NCBI GenBank assembly: GCA_043776635.1
Contig: JAYVRA010000010.1
Coordinates: forward strand, 1 to 38,096
Source of the DNA: JANMEX01 sp043776635
GTDB taxonomy: Bacteria > Pseudomonadota > Alphaproteobacteria > Rhizobiales > Rhizobiaceae
Length of the DNA stretch: 38,096 nt
Direction: 5' to 3'
Each line of letters starts with the position of its first letter. Positions within the stretch are counted from its first letter, which is position 1. The notes below the pieces were generated by a model. The model saw only the letters and a list, made by a program, of their open reading frames with translations, did not search any database and was not told the DNA's origin. Shown here in pieces: positions 25,156 through 33,323 of the stretch. A program made the translations under genes and the position numbers.

Positions 25156-25854
25156 CTAGATTGAGTTGAGCAACGGGCTTGCGCCTTCGTGCAAATAGGT
25201 AGGGCGCAACAGGGCGTTAGTCATCGCGCGTAACATTGCTTCGATTTTCCCGGCGCCTAAATCTTCATCGAGGAGGCTGCCCATAATCACGCCTTCGCCG
25301 ACTGCCATTATCATGGAAACAATAGCAGAGTTTTCGACAATAGGATCTATTTGCCCTGTTGATTTGGCATGGTCAAGAAAGCCCTTAAAGAACGAGGCAA
25401 ACTCGCTCTTGTTCCTTTCGCAACAGTTTTTTACCGTTTCGTTACGCATGGATTCAGCGCGAATTTCTGTAAATAGCGGCGCGAATCCACGGGCATGAAC
25501 GTGGGTAAAATGCGCCATTACGCCGCTAACAAATCCATCCACTAAATTTGGCCCACCATTAATTAGGGCGAGCGATGCCAAATCGCCCTGACGGTCGTTA
25601 TCAGCGATCGCTTCGATGATGGCTTCCTTGGACGGGAAATAGCGATAAAGTGCACCTGGGCTCATATCCGCTTCGCGGCAAATATCATGCATAGAGGCGC
25701 CCCTGAACCCGGAGCGGACAAAACACGTGCGCGATGCATCAAGAATACGGGCAAGCTGCGCCTCGCGCTTTTCCGCACGAACGCCCCGCTCCGGCGCTGC
25801 GGCGACCGTTTCGATGGTTTGCTCAGAGTGATATGCTTCAAAGTTCATGGTCAT
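25156..25854 (-). CDS. TetR/AcrR-family repressor of the efflux operon
   Basis: A 232-residue regulator with an N-terminal TetR helix-turn-helix at about residues 30-75 (AQLARILDASRTCF ... SMHDICREADMSPGALYRYFPSKE) and a divergent ligand-binding domain. It is the first gene of the RND operon and reads from a promoter overlapped by two palindromes, so negative autoregulation with relief by a pump substrate is the likely logic. There are ATGs at 25854 and 25848; the first is used here. Fewer than 30 bp separate it from the adaptor gene. Confidence 0.92.
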   Translation of the reverse strand: MTMNFEAYHSEQTIETVAAAPERGVRAEKREAQLARILDASRTCFVRSGFRGASMHDICREADMSPGALYRYFPSKEAIIEAIADNDRQGDLASLALINGGPNLVDGFVSGVMAHFTHVHARGFAPLFTEIRAESMRNETVKNCCERNKSEFASFFKGFLDHAKSTGQIDPIVENSAIVSMIMAVGEGVIMGSLLDEDLGAGKIEAMLRAMTNALLRPTYLHEGASPLLNSI

Positions 25855-25865
25855 AATCTACAAGT

Positions 25866-25912
25866 GAGAACGTTCATTCTCGCAAATATGCGAACGATCA
25901 TTCGCATGTCAA
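25866..25912 (-). promoter_or_regulatory. Promoter of the RND operon with two TetR-type operators
   Basis: On the minus strand, TTGACA (25912-25907), a 16-bp spacer and CATATT (25890-25885) make a good sigma-70 promoter. A 20-bp palindrome with arms ATGCGAA/TTCGCAT (25888-25907) fills the spacer, and a related one, GAGAA-cgttca-TTCTC (25866-25881), covers the predicted start site. Both share the core GAACG-N-TCATTC. This layout would block RNA polymerase when the repressor is bound. Confidence 0.8.
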
Positions 25913-25957
25913 TAGACTTAGTGACGCAAGGGTAAATGGGAGGGATAATGTGACCGG

Positions 25958-26315
25958 TTAGACTTCGCTGCGCTTTACGATTTCGATCATACGGACAACT
26001 GTTTCGCGGAGTTGCAGGAAGAGCCCATCGACATGAATATTCCATAGGATCTCTAAGTTGGCACGGTGGTAGGCATGGCGTAAGTGGTTGCCAATGTCAG
26101 CGACATCGTTCCAGTTCATCAACGGTTCCGGGTCTTTCAACTCTTGAGGAATATAGCGGGACGCCTCGCTCAGGATTTCGACGAGACGTTCAAAGGCAGC
26201 CTGCGTTGGTCTATCGGTTGTGACATCCAAAAAATGTCTTGTTCAAAAGCAAAGAACCAATGTCGTCGATGGCATCAAGAATATCTTGGATCCGGAAGAG
26301 AGTTCTGCGCGCCAT
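25958..26315 (-). pseudogene. HepT-like (DUF86) toxin with a frameshift in an A6 run
   Basis: The gene begins at ATG 26315, overlapping the MntA stop as TGATG, and encodes MARRTLFRIQDILDAIDDI and NKTF, a normal HepT start, then shifts frame at six A on the plus strand (26229-26234). From there the family continues in the next frame to 25958 (RPTQAAFERLVEILSEASRYI, GNHLRHAYHRANLEILW). Removing one base would restore a ~119-residue protein. In the nuclease motif R-x4-6-H-x-Y the Arg at -5 is Gly, although an Arg directly precedes the His, a variant I recall in related proteins. It could be true decay, slippage control, or a homopolymer sequencing error. Confidence 0.8.
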
Positions 26316-26611
26316 CAAAAAACATCAACCACGTCAGGCGCGATTTCGGCTTTGAATCCATCATCCAAGCCGCGACGCATGAAGGCATTTGCGATCAAAC
26401 CGGTGGCACTTGAAACTACACGCTCTACGCCGAACAAGTCGAACAAGCTAAACCGCGATAAAGCCTCCACCTCCAGCAAAATATCCACATCGCTCTCAGG
26501 CCGGAAATCGCCACGGGCGCGGGAGCCGAAGAGGGCGATATGGGTCACGCCCTTTGCTTCCAGCGCAGGGCGGGTGGATTTCAGTTTTTCAATCAACAGG
26601 TCGCGGTTCAT
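26315..26611 (-). CDS. MntA-type minimal nucleotidyltransferase antitoxin
   Basis: A 98-residue protein of the MNT family. The active site FGSRARGDFRPESDVDILLE has the full GSx10DxD pattern. In characterised pairs, the MntA antitoxin inactivates HepT by adding AMP groups near its nuclease motif. The C-terminus is complete, ending at a TGA that overlaps the hepT ATG, so the two genes are translationally coupled. The antitoxin looks intact while its partner is frameshifted. It sits 78 bp from the parC stop, transcribed the same way. Confidence 0.88.
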   Translation of the reverse strand: MNRDLLIEKLKSTRPALEAKGVTHIALFGSRARGDFRPESDVDILLEVEALSRFSLFDLFGVERVVSSATGLIANAFMRRGLDDGFKAEIAPDVVDVF

Positions 26612-26689
26612 AAAGTGAACCTAGCTGAGTTTTTCAAAGCTATCCAGCACATGGCAATCCAGCAATTGCGTGCGGTCGCGCATTGCCCC

Positions 26690-28942
26690 CTATCCGCCGA
26701 ACTTGCCTGTGCGCGGGAAGCCCTTGGGCACTATTCGCCCTGCTGATGCTCTCGTGGCGATGAACTCGGCGAGTTCATCCTTGGAGCGTGTGAACTGACG
26801 GTCGGCGGTGTCTTGCCATGTCAGGCCTTGCGCCATACTAAAAGTCTTCACATCCACCGCGCCGCCGTCCTTATATTTTTGGAAGCGCACACCTTTGCCG
26901 CGGCCCATCTCGGGCACTTCGTTTAGCGCAAATACCAGCAGCTTGCGGTTCTCGCCGACGATTGCGACGTGATCGCCTTTAAGCGGCAGACAGAACTTGG
27001 CCTCGTCCGGCGCTTTTATGTTCATGACCTGCTTGCCCTTGCGGGTATTTGCGGCGGTTTCGGCCTCGGGCACGACAAAGCCGTTGCCTTCGTGGCTTAC
27101 AACCAACAGCTTGCGCGTGGGGTCATGGATGAAGGCTGTGACAATATCCTGATCGTTTTCAAGGTCGACAATGATGCGGATCGGCTCGCCGTGACCACGG
27201 CCCCCGGGGAGCTTATCCGCACCAATCATAAAGAACTTGCCACCCGTGGTGAAGATCATAATCTTATCGGTGGTATAGGCCGGGAAGGCCATTTTCAGTT
27301 TATCGCCTTCTTTGAAGGTCAGCGTGGCATAGTCCGCCATATGGCCCTTCATGGCGCGCAGCCAGCCTTTTTCGGAGACCACTACGGTAACCGGCTCGCG
27401 CTCAATCATCGACTGGGCGATGTCTTCCTCGTCATGGTCCGGCACGTCGGCAAAGGTGGTGCGGCGCTTGCCGAGCGGGGTTTCCGGCCCGAACTTATCG
27501 CGCACCTTGCCGATTTCCCATGTAATGGTTTTCCATTGCAGTGCATCAGAACCGAGTAGCTTTTCGATGCCCGCCTTTTCAGCGGTCAGCGCATCAAACT
27601 CTTTGCGAATTTCAAACTCTTCGAGCTTGCGCAGCGCACGCAGGCGCATATTCAAAATGGCTTCGGCCTGGACGTCGGTCAGGCTCCACTTTGCCATCAT
27701 CACGGGCTTGGGTTCATCCTCTTCACGGATAATCCGGATAACTTCATCGATATTCAAAAATGCGATGAGATAGCCGCCCAGCAGCTCCAGCCGCGTATCA
27801 ATTTGGCCAAGGCGGAATTTTGAGCGGCGCACCAGCACGTCTTTGCGATGCTCCAGCCATTCTTTCAAAACACCTTTGAGCGACAAGACGTTTGGCACTT
27901 TGCCGCGCGTGAGCACGTTCATGTTGAGCGAAATGCGGCTTTCCAGCTCGCTGAGCTTGAACAACGATTCCATCAGCAGGCCGGGATCGACAGTGCGGCT
28001 TTTCGGCTCCAGGACGACGCGGACATCTTCGGTGGATTCGTCGCGCACATCGTCGAGCAGCGGCAGTTTTTTAGCTATCAAAAGTTCAGCGATTTTTTCG
28101 ATCAGCTTCGACTTTTGCACCTGATAGGGAATTTCGGTGACTATGATGACCCATGCGCCGCGAGCGGACTCTTCCTTTTCCCAACGGGCACGAACACGGA
28201 AACCGCCACGGCCGGTGCGGTAGGCTTCGGCGATTTCATTTGCGGGATCAATGATAATGCCGCCGGTCGGGAAATCCGGACCTTTGACGAATTGCAGCAA
28301 ATCATTGTCGCCGGCATCGGGATTGGCAATCAAATGCAGCGCCGCATCACAAACCTCGGCTGCATTATGAGGCGGAATGTTTGTGGCCATGCCCACGGCA
28401 ATGCCGCTGGAGCCATTGGCCAGAATGTTTGGAAAGCTACCCGGCAGCACCACCGGCTCCTCGTCTTCCTCATTATAGGTCGGGCGGAAATCTACGGCGT
28501 CTTCGGTTATGCCCTCAAGAATGAGCGAGGACACGTCCGTCATCCGCGCCTCGGTATAGCGCATGGCGGCTGCGTTATCGCCATCAATGTTGCCGAAATT
28601 GCCCTGCCCGTCCACCAGCGGATAACGCACGGCAAAACTCTGGGCGAGGCGCACAAGAGCATCATAAATGGACTGATCGCCATGCGGATGGAACTTACCC
28701 ATCACTTCGCCGACAATACGCGCGCACTTGGCAAACCCTTGGTCAGGCTGGAGGCGCAGCAAGCGCATGCCGTGGAGAATGCGACGGTGCACTGGTTTCA
28801 GCCCGTCGCGCACATCCGGCAAGGCGCGATGCATGATAGTTGACAGTGCATAGGCAAGGTAGCGCTCTTCCAGCGCGTCTTTCAGATCAATCGGTTCAAT
28901 GCCAGTGCGTTCCGAATCGCCGAGAAGTGTATCTTTTGCCAT
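26690..28942 (-). CDS. parC: DNA topoisomerase IV subunit A
   Basis: A 750-residue type IIA topoisomerase subunit that decatenates daughter chromosomes together with ParE. The N-terminal breakage-reunion domain contains the quinolone-determining region (FHPHGDQSIYDALVRLAQ) and catalytic Tyr129 in AAMRYTEARM. IGVGMATNIPPHN-type sequence (GIAVGMATNIPPHN), a GyrA-like core and six weak C-terminal beta-pinwheel repeats follow. The GyrA-box QRRGGKG is absent, and the length and tail fit ParC of alphaproteobacteria rather than GyrA. In the quinolone region the residue at the classical Ser80 position is Asp-Gln-Ser in HGDQSIYDA, i.e. the Ser is retained. No parE is adjacent. Confidence 0.94.
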   Translation of the reverse strand: MAKDTLLGDSERTGIEPIDLKDALEERYLAYALSTIMHRALPDVRDGLKPVHRRILHGMRLLRLQPDQGFAKCARIVGEVMGKFHPHGDQSIYDALVRLAQSFAVRYPLVDGQGNFGNIDGDNAAAMRYTEARMTDVSSLILEGITEDAVDFRPTYNEEDEEPVVLPGSFPNILANGSSGIAVGMATNIPPHNAAEVCDAALHLIANPDAGDNDLLQFVKGPDFPTGGIIIDPANEIAEAYRTGRGGFRVRARWEKEESARGAWVIIVTEIPYQVQKSKLIEKIAELLIAKKLPLLDDVRDESTEDVRVVLEPKSRTVDPGLLMESLFKLSELESRISLNMNVLTRGKVPNVLSLKGVLKEWLEHRKDVLVRRSKFRLGQIDTRLELLGGYLIAFLNIDEVIRIIREEDEPKPVMMAKWSLTDVQAEAILNMRLRALRKLEEFEIRKEFDALTAEKAGIEKLLGSDALQWKTITWEIGKVRDKFGPETPLGKRRTTFADVPDHDEEDIAQSMIEREPVTVVVSEKGWLRAMKGHMADYATLTFKEGDKLKMAFPAYTTDKIMIFTTGGKFFMIGADKLPGGRGHGEPIRIIVDLENDQDIVTAFIHDPTRKLLVVSHEGNGFVVPEAETAANTRKGKQVMNIKAPDEAKFCLPLKGDHVAIVGENRKLLVFALNEVPEMGRGKGVRFQKYKDGGAVDVKTFSMAQGLTWQDTADRQFTRSKDELAEFIATRASAGRIVPKGFPRTGKFGG

Positions 28943-29037
28943 GGCACGCGGTTAGCAAGTGCAAATGAATGCGGCAAGTGACTGGAATGCTGCAAAATTG
29001 TTCAAATGCCTTGAATTGGCCGCAACACTTCGTTCAG

Positions 29038-29056
29038 GCTTATTGTGCCAATAAGC
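29038..29056. promoter_or_regulatory. Perfect 19-bp palindrome in the parC / exported-protein gap
   Basis: GCTTATTG (29038-29045) and CAATAAGC (29049-29056) are perfect inverted repeats around TGC. The site lies about 95 bp before the parC start and 85 bp before the divergent exported-protein gene, so it may be an operator. Downstream, TGGCAC-N5-TCGC at 29086-29100 resembles a sigma-54 promoter with GG and GC correctly spaced, but one base of the -12 element differs. Confidence 0.45.
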
Positions 29057-29140
29057 ACCCGGCAGTTTACGCTTCGTAACATTTCTGGCACAGTCATCGC
29101 CGGGGCACTATTAATTAATTGTTCAAGAGAGGTCACATTC

Positions 29141-30316
29141 ATGTCTACCCTTCGTTATCTTAAATTTCTATCAGTATCCGCACTTGTGCTGGGCTTGGCA
29201 GCACCCGCATATGCGGGAGTTGAAGCGCAAGCCGTCGTTGATGCGGTTGTCAAGCAATTTGCCGGTCAGGGTATGGTGGTCACGGTGGATGCAAGCGAAC
29301 TTTCCGGCGAAAATGTTATTGCCAAGGGTGTGGCAATCACCATGCCTGGCGCGGCCGAGCCGTTCAAAATTGGCGACGTTGTGCTTGAAAGTGTTTCTGA
29401 GGAAGACAAAGGCTATTTGATCGGGAAAATTTCTGCTCCCGCCATTTCTAAAGAAGAAGATGGTGCCAAGGTCGATTTTGCCGGTGGCTCTATCAATAAT
29501 ATTCATATTGCAGACGACGGCGAAACCGATCCGGTCAAGCAAATGTTCTTGTATGAATCTCTTGAGGTTGGCGCTGTCAAGGTAGACTTTGCTGGAGCGG
29601 AAGTGTTCTCGATGGAAGGTGGCAAGGCTACCATGTCGCCATATACCGCTGGCGAGCCGATGAACTTTGATATGGCTTTCACTGGCATTCATGGCGACCT
29701 GACAAAGATACCTGATCCAAAAAGCCAAGAAGCATTCGCGGCGATGGGCTACACCGAAGTTAACGGCACAATCACAGCTAAAGGGTCTTGGAACCCTGCG
29801 GATGGCCACATGGCCTTCTCAGAAATGGCTTATGATTTCAAGGATGTCGGCCGTATCAACATGATGTTTGACATGTCTGGCTATACGCCTGCTTTCGCCA
29901 AATCCATTCAGGATATAAATAAGAACTCTGCCGGCAAAGATGAAGCCGCCAAGGGATTGGCTATGCTCGGCCTTATTCAACAGCTGACTTTCAACTCAAT
30001 GAGCATTCGCTTTGACGACGCCTCGCTGACCAACCGCATTATCGACTATGCGGCAAAGCAGGCGGGCCAGCCACGCGATCAGATTATCAATCAATCAAAG
30101 GCGATTATTCCATTCGCCGTTGCCCAGCTGAATGATCCGGACTTTGCTTCCAAAGTGACGACAGCGGCATCCGCATTTATGGATGCACCAAAGAGCATAG
30201 AAATCACAGCCAAACCAGCCGCGCCAATTCCCTTCGCGCTGCTGGTTGCCACGGGTTCGGCGAACCCTGCTGATTTAATTAAGCAGATGAATGTTGATGT
30301 GACTGCCAATAAGTAA
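29141..30316 (+). CDS. Exported protein of unknown function
   Basis: A 391-residue protein I cannot assign to a named family. From ATG 29141 a clear signal peptide ends at APAYA (residue 25). The mature part is rich in Gly, Ala, Asp and beta-strand-like repeats such as VDFAGGSINNIHI and VDFAGAEVFSMEGG, then a helical section, and ends without membrane segments or a lipobox. The repeated strand pattern suggests a periplasmic beta-rich fold. I start at 29141 because AGAGAGG precedes it and the signal peptide begins there; the in-frame upstream start at 29045 sits in the palindrome. It is monocistronic, with a strong terminator after it. Confidence 0.8.
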   Translation: MSTLRYLKFLSVSALVLGLAAPAYAGVEAQAVVDAVVKQFAGQGMVVTVDASELSGENVIAKGVAITMPGAAEPFKIGDVVLESVSEEDKGYLIGKISAPAISKEEDGAKVDFAGGSINNIHIADDGETDPVKQMFLYESLEVGAVKVDFAGAEVFSMEGGKATMSPYTAGEPMNFDMAFTGIHGDLTKIPDPKSQEAFAAMGYTEVNGTITAKGSWNPADGHMAFSEMAYDFKDVGRINMMFDMSGYTPAFAKSIQDINKNSAGKDEAAKGLAMLGLIQQLTFNSMSIRFDDASLTNRIIDYAAKQAGQPRDQIINQSKAIIPFAVAQLNDPDFASKVTTAASAFMDAPKSIEITAKPAAPIPFALLVATGSANPADLIKQMNVDVTANK

Positions 30317-30365
30317 TTAGAGTACCGTTTTGATAGTATCAAAACGGTACTCTAATCCTTTTTTT
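30316..30365 (+). terminator. Very long perfect-stem terminator
   Basis: Arms of 20 bp (30316-30335 and 30337-30356) pair perfectly around a single central base, so the real loop is a few bases, then CC and seven T (30359-30365). It starts within the stop codon of the exported-protein gene. The stem is unusually long for an intrinsic terminator. Confidence 0.88.
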
Positions 30366-30432
30366 ATCGCATTATTCTTAACCATCTCGTGTTCCTATTT
30401 ATTAGAAAATGCTTTTAAGGATAGTCTCAATA

Positions 30433-30460
30433 AAAAACCCGGCAACTATGCCGGGTTTTT
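30433..30460. terminator. Bidirectional terminator between exported protein and aspS
   Basis: AAAAACCCGGCA (30433-30444) and TGCCGGGTTTTT (30449-30460) pair perfectly over a 4-nt loop, giving a GC-rich stem with a T-run on both strands. It ends 39 bp from the aspS stop, so it mainly serves the leftward aspS transcript and backs up the previous terminator. Confidence 0.9.
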
Positions 30461-30498
30461 GTTATATTTGAATCGCTTATCAGAATATTTTGAAGTGA

Positions 30499-32328
30499 TT
30501 ACTTCGGCATATTCACGCGCAAATGCGCCTCGCGCAACTGCTGGGGGCTTGCTTCGCTTGGGGCGTTCATGAGCAGGTCTTGCGCTTGCTGGTTCATCGG
30601 GAACAGCGATATTTCGCGCAGGTTCTTTGCGCCAACGAGCAGCATCACGATGCGGTCCACGCCCGCGCCCATGCCGCCGTGCGGCGGTGCGCCATATTGG
30701 AAGGCGCGGTAAAGGCCGCCGAAACGCTCTTCGACGATCTCGCGTGACATGCCGGCAATTTCGAATGCTTTCACCATGGTTTCCGGCAAATGGTTGCGGA
30801 TGCCGCCGGATGCGATTTCAAAGCCGTTGCAGACGAGGTCATACTGGAAGGCCTTGATCGTCAGCGGGTCTTGATCGTTCAAAGCATCAATGCCGCCCTG
30901 CGGCATAGAGAACGGGTTGTGGCCGAAATCGACTTTCTTCTCTTCCTCGTTCCATTCAAAGAACGGGAAATCCACAATCCAGCAAAGCTCAAAACGCTTA
31001 CTGTCAACGAGGTTCAGCTCCTCGCCAGCGCGAGTACGGGCTGCACCTGCGAAGTTCACAAATTTCTTGGGATTGCCCGCGACGAAGAACGCGGCGTCGC
31101 CAGCTTCGAGGCCTAGTTGAATTCGAATGGCTTCCGTACGTTCCTCACCAATGTTTTTTGCAAGTGGACCGGCAGCTTCAATACCTCCAGAATCAGTCCC
31201 CATGGGCACCCCATCGCGTGAAATTGTCACTTCGACATTACGCCAGAAAATATAGCCCAAACCCGGCTGGCCTTCGCCTTGCGCCCAGTTGTTCATACGG
31301 TCACAAAATGCACGCGAGCCACCTGTTTTGGCAGGGATTGCCCAGACCTCGGCTGTCGGGTCACTCGCCAAAATATTGGCGAAAACTTTGAAGCCGGAAC
31401 CGGCGAAGTGTCCGGATACGGCCTGCATTTCAATCGGGTTGCGCAGGTCCGGCTTGTCCGAACCGTAGGTGCGCATCGACACATCATAAGGGATGCGGCG
31501 GAAGGACTGGCTTACCGGCTTGCCCTCGGCAAAGGTCTCGAAAATGCCGCGCATCACCGGCTCCATGGTGCCGAGAATATCGTCCTGCTCGACGAAGCTC
31601 ATTTCCAAGTCGAGCTGGTAGAATTCGCCCGGCAGACGGTCCGCACGCGGGTCTTCATCGCGGAAGCATGGCGCGATTTGGAAATAGCGATCGAAGCCGG
31701 AGATCATCAGCAATTGCTTATAAATTTGCGGCGCTTGCGGCAGGGCGTAGAATTTGCCCGGATGAATGCGGCTTGGCACCAAGAAGTCGCGCGCGCCTTC
31801 CGGCGAGGAGGCGGTGAGAATTGGTGTAGAGTATTCGGTGAAGCCCTCGCCCGACATGCGCTTGCGCATTTCAGCGATGATCTGCGTGCGTTTGACGATG
31901 TTCTTGTGCAGCGTTTCGCGGCGCAGATCGAGGAAGCGGTATTTCAAGCGGATGTCTTCGGGATAATCCGGCTCACCGAACACCGGCAGCGGCAGTTCCT
32001 TGGCAGCGGAGAGCACTTCCAGCTCGACAGCATGGACTTCAACATCGCCCGTACCGAGGTTGGCATTCCTGGTGCTGTCATCGCGCTCGACGACCTTGCC
32101 ATCAACACGGATAACCCATTCGCCACGCACGGCCTCAGCCGCCTTGAAGCATGGCGAGGCCGGGTTCACGACGATTTGCGTGAGGCCATAATGGTCGCGC
32201 AAATCGATGAACATCAGCCCGCCGTGGTCGCGCACGCGGTGCACCCAGCCGGAAAGCCGGACGGTTTCGCCAGCGTTGTCCTTGCGAAGAGCGGCGCATG
32301 TGTGGCTGCGATAACGGTGCATGGTCAT
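30499..32328 (-). CDS. aspS: Aspartyl-tRNA synthetase
   Basis: A 609-residue class II synthetase that charges tRNA-Asp, and, as the non-discriminating type common in alphaproteobacteria, possibly tRNA-Asn. It has an N-terminal OB-fold (VRLSGWVHRVRDHGGLMFIDLRDHYG), class II motif 2 (FRDEDPRADRLPGEFYQLDLEMSF begins it), the GAD insertion domain that marks bacterial AspRS, and motif 3 (GAPPHGGMGAGVDRIVMLL). The first ATG at 32328 has AAGGA 7 bases before it; a second ATG at 32322 also fits. Discrimination against tRNA-Asn cannot be judged without comparison. Confidence 0.96.
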   Translation of the reverse strand: MTMHRYRSHTCAALRKDNAGETVRLSGWVHRVRDHGGLMFIDLRDHYGLTQIVVNPASPCFKAAEAVRGEWVIRVDGKVVERDDSTRNANLGTGDVEVHAVELEVLSAAKELPLPVFGEPDYPEDIRLKYRFLDLRRETLHKNIVKRTQIIAEMRKRMSGEGFTEYSTPILTASSPEGARDFLVPSRIHPGKFYALPQAPQIYKQLLMISGFDRYFQIAPCFRDEDPRADRLPGEFYQLDLEMSFVEQDDILGTMEPVMRGIFETFAEGKPVSQSFRRIPYDVSMRTYGSDKPDLRNPIEMQAVSGHFAGSGFKVFANILASDPTAEVWAIPAKTGGSRAFCDRMNNWAQGEGQPGLGYIFWRNVEVTISRDGVPMGTDSGGIEAAGPLAKNIGEERTEAIRIQLGLEAGDAAFFVAGNPKKFVNFAGAARTRAGEELNLVDSKRFELCWIVDFPFFEWNEEEKKVDFGHNPFSMPQGGIDALNDQDPLTIKAFQYDLVCNGFEIASGGIRNHLPETMVKAFEIAGMSREIVEERFGGLYRAFQYGAPPHGGMGAGVDRIVMLLVGAKNLREISLFPMNQQAQDLLMNAPSEASPQQLREAHLRVNMPK

Positions 32329-32439
32329 GTTTTAATCCTTAGTTTTCAGGGCCGAAGCATCACTTCGATTCCTTTGACCTGCGGCATTAACCGCACGACT
32401 TCAAATTTGGGCGGACAAGCGCATTTGAAGGCTAAAAAG

Positions 32440-33321
32440 TCAAGAGTTAGCGCTGGAAATTGGCTTCAGGCTAGGGTCTGGACCTATTAATTTTGACGAG
32501 CCCATAGCCCCGCGCAGAATATCAACCATGCGGGTGAACTGTGAAACCGCCACAGGCTGGTTCAAACTGTCAGAATTGCGCGAGGCCGCTTTCAGCAATC
32601 GCGACACCGGGGCCAGCGGCAAGAATGCCGGTTTCAAGCTGGCGGGAATGGTGGATTTCAAAGCTACGTATTTTGCCAGATGATCTTGGCTTAATGCGAT
32701 CAATGCCTCGAACACGCGATTGCCCTTGGCTGTGTCGTCGCCATTAAAAAATGCCTCACTTGAGGTTCCAAGAGCTTGCAACAGGCTCTCGGGCACGAAG
32801 CCTTGGCGGCGGCGGTGCAGGGTTGAGAATCTGGCAATGATTTGCGCAAGCCCGAGCGCTACGCCTGCGTGGCCTGCGGCATCAGTTGCCAGCTTGGCGG
32901 CATCTCCATCTAGAATCATCGCTGCGAGTTGGATGATGCTTGAATGAGTTGCGCCAAGACTGGCTTCGAGTGCTGTTTGATCAGGCATCACATCTTGGTA
33001 GAACTCAAAAATACGCGCCTCGCAATAGGCATCGAACGCGGTGTGCGGGAGATCATAGTCTTTAATGGTTTTGAGGAGTGCCGACGCCACAGGATGGCCG
33101 CTGGCTTCGCCGTCACGCTGCCCGTTGGCCACATCGCGCCACCATTGCAGGCGGATTTCGCCGGGCAGCGGGTCGTGAACAAGATCGCAGATGCGCGAGA
33201 TTTCGATGTCCAATGCGTAAAGCGCGAACAGCGCCTCGCGCTTATCTGCAGGCGCGAAAAGCGTGGCGATGTAACGGTCCCATGCATGGGTGCGCACGAT
33301 GCTGGCGCGATCACCAGTCAT
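32440..33321 (-). CDS. Squalene/phytoene-synthase-like protein (NDUFAF6-type, probable pseudoenzyme)
   Basis: A 293-residue all-helical protein of the squalene/phytoene synthase superfamily (RTHAWDRYIATLFAPADKRE, GEIRLQWWRDV, GVALGLAQIIA). The two Asp-rich motifs (DxxxD) that bind Mg-diphosphate in true synthases are not seen: the first region reads DIEISRICDLVHD and the second IIARFSTLHRRRQGF. The same loss defines mitochondrial NDUFAF6, a complex I assembly factor. No carotenoid or hopanoid genes are near; the partner genes are an Mth938-like gene and secDF. I use ATG 33321, which has GGTGGA in front. A role in complex I assembly is inference. Confidence 0.82.
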   Translation of the reverse strand: MTGDRASIVRTHAWDRYIATLFAPADKREALFALYALDIEISRICDLVHDPLPGEIRLQWWRDVANGQRDGEASGHPVASALLKTIKDYDLPHTAFDAYCEARIFEFYQDVMPDQTALEASLGATHSSIIQLAAMILDGDAAKLATDAAGHAGVALGLAQIIARFSTLHRRRQGFVPESLLQALGTSSEAFFNGDDTAKGNRVFEALIALSQDHLAKYVALKSTIPASLKPAFLPLAPVSRLLKAASRNSDSLNQPVAVSQFTRMVDILRGAMGSSKLIGPDPSLKPISSANS

Positions 33322-33323
33322 GC

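Noticed and set aside
27848..28843. Long plus-strand frame of 331 codons inside parC
   Set aside because: Fully antisense to conserved ParC sequence; a codon-bias shadow.
29045..29140. N-terminal extension of the exported protein
   Set aside because: Begins within a palindrome and lacks an SD; the signal peptide starts cleanly at 29141.
31279..32490. Long plus-strand frame of 403 codons opposite aspS
   Set aside because: Antisense to the AspRS catalytic domain with no recognisable domain.
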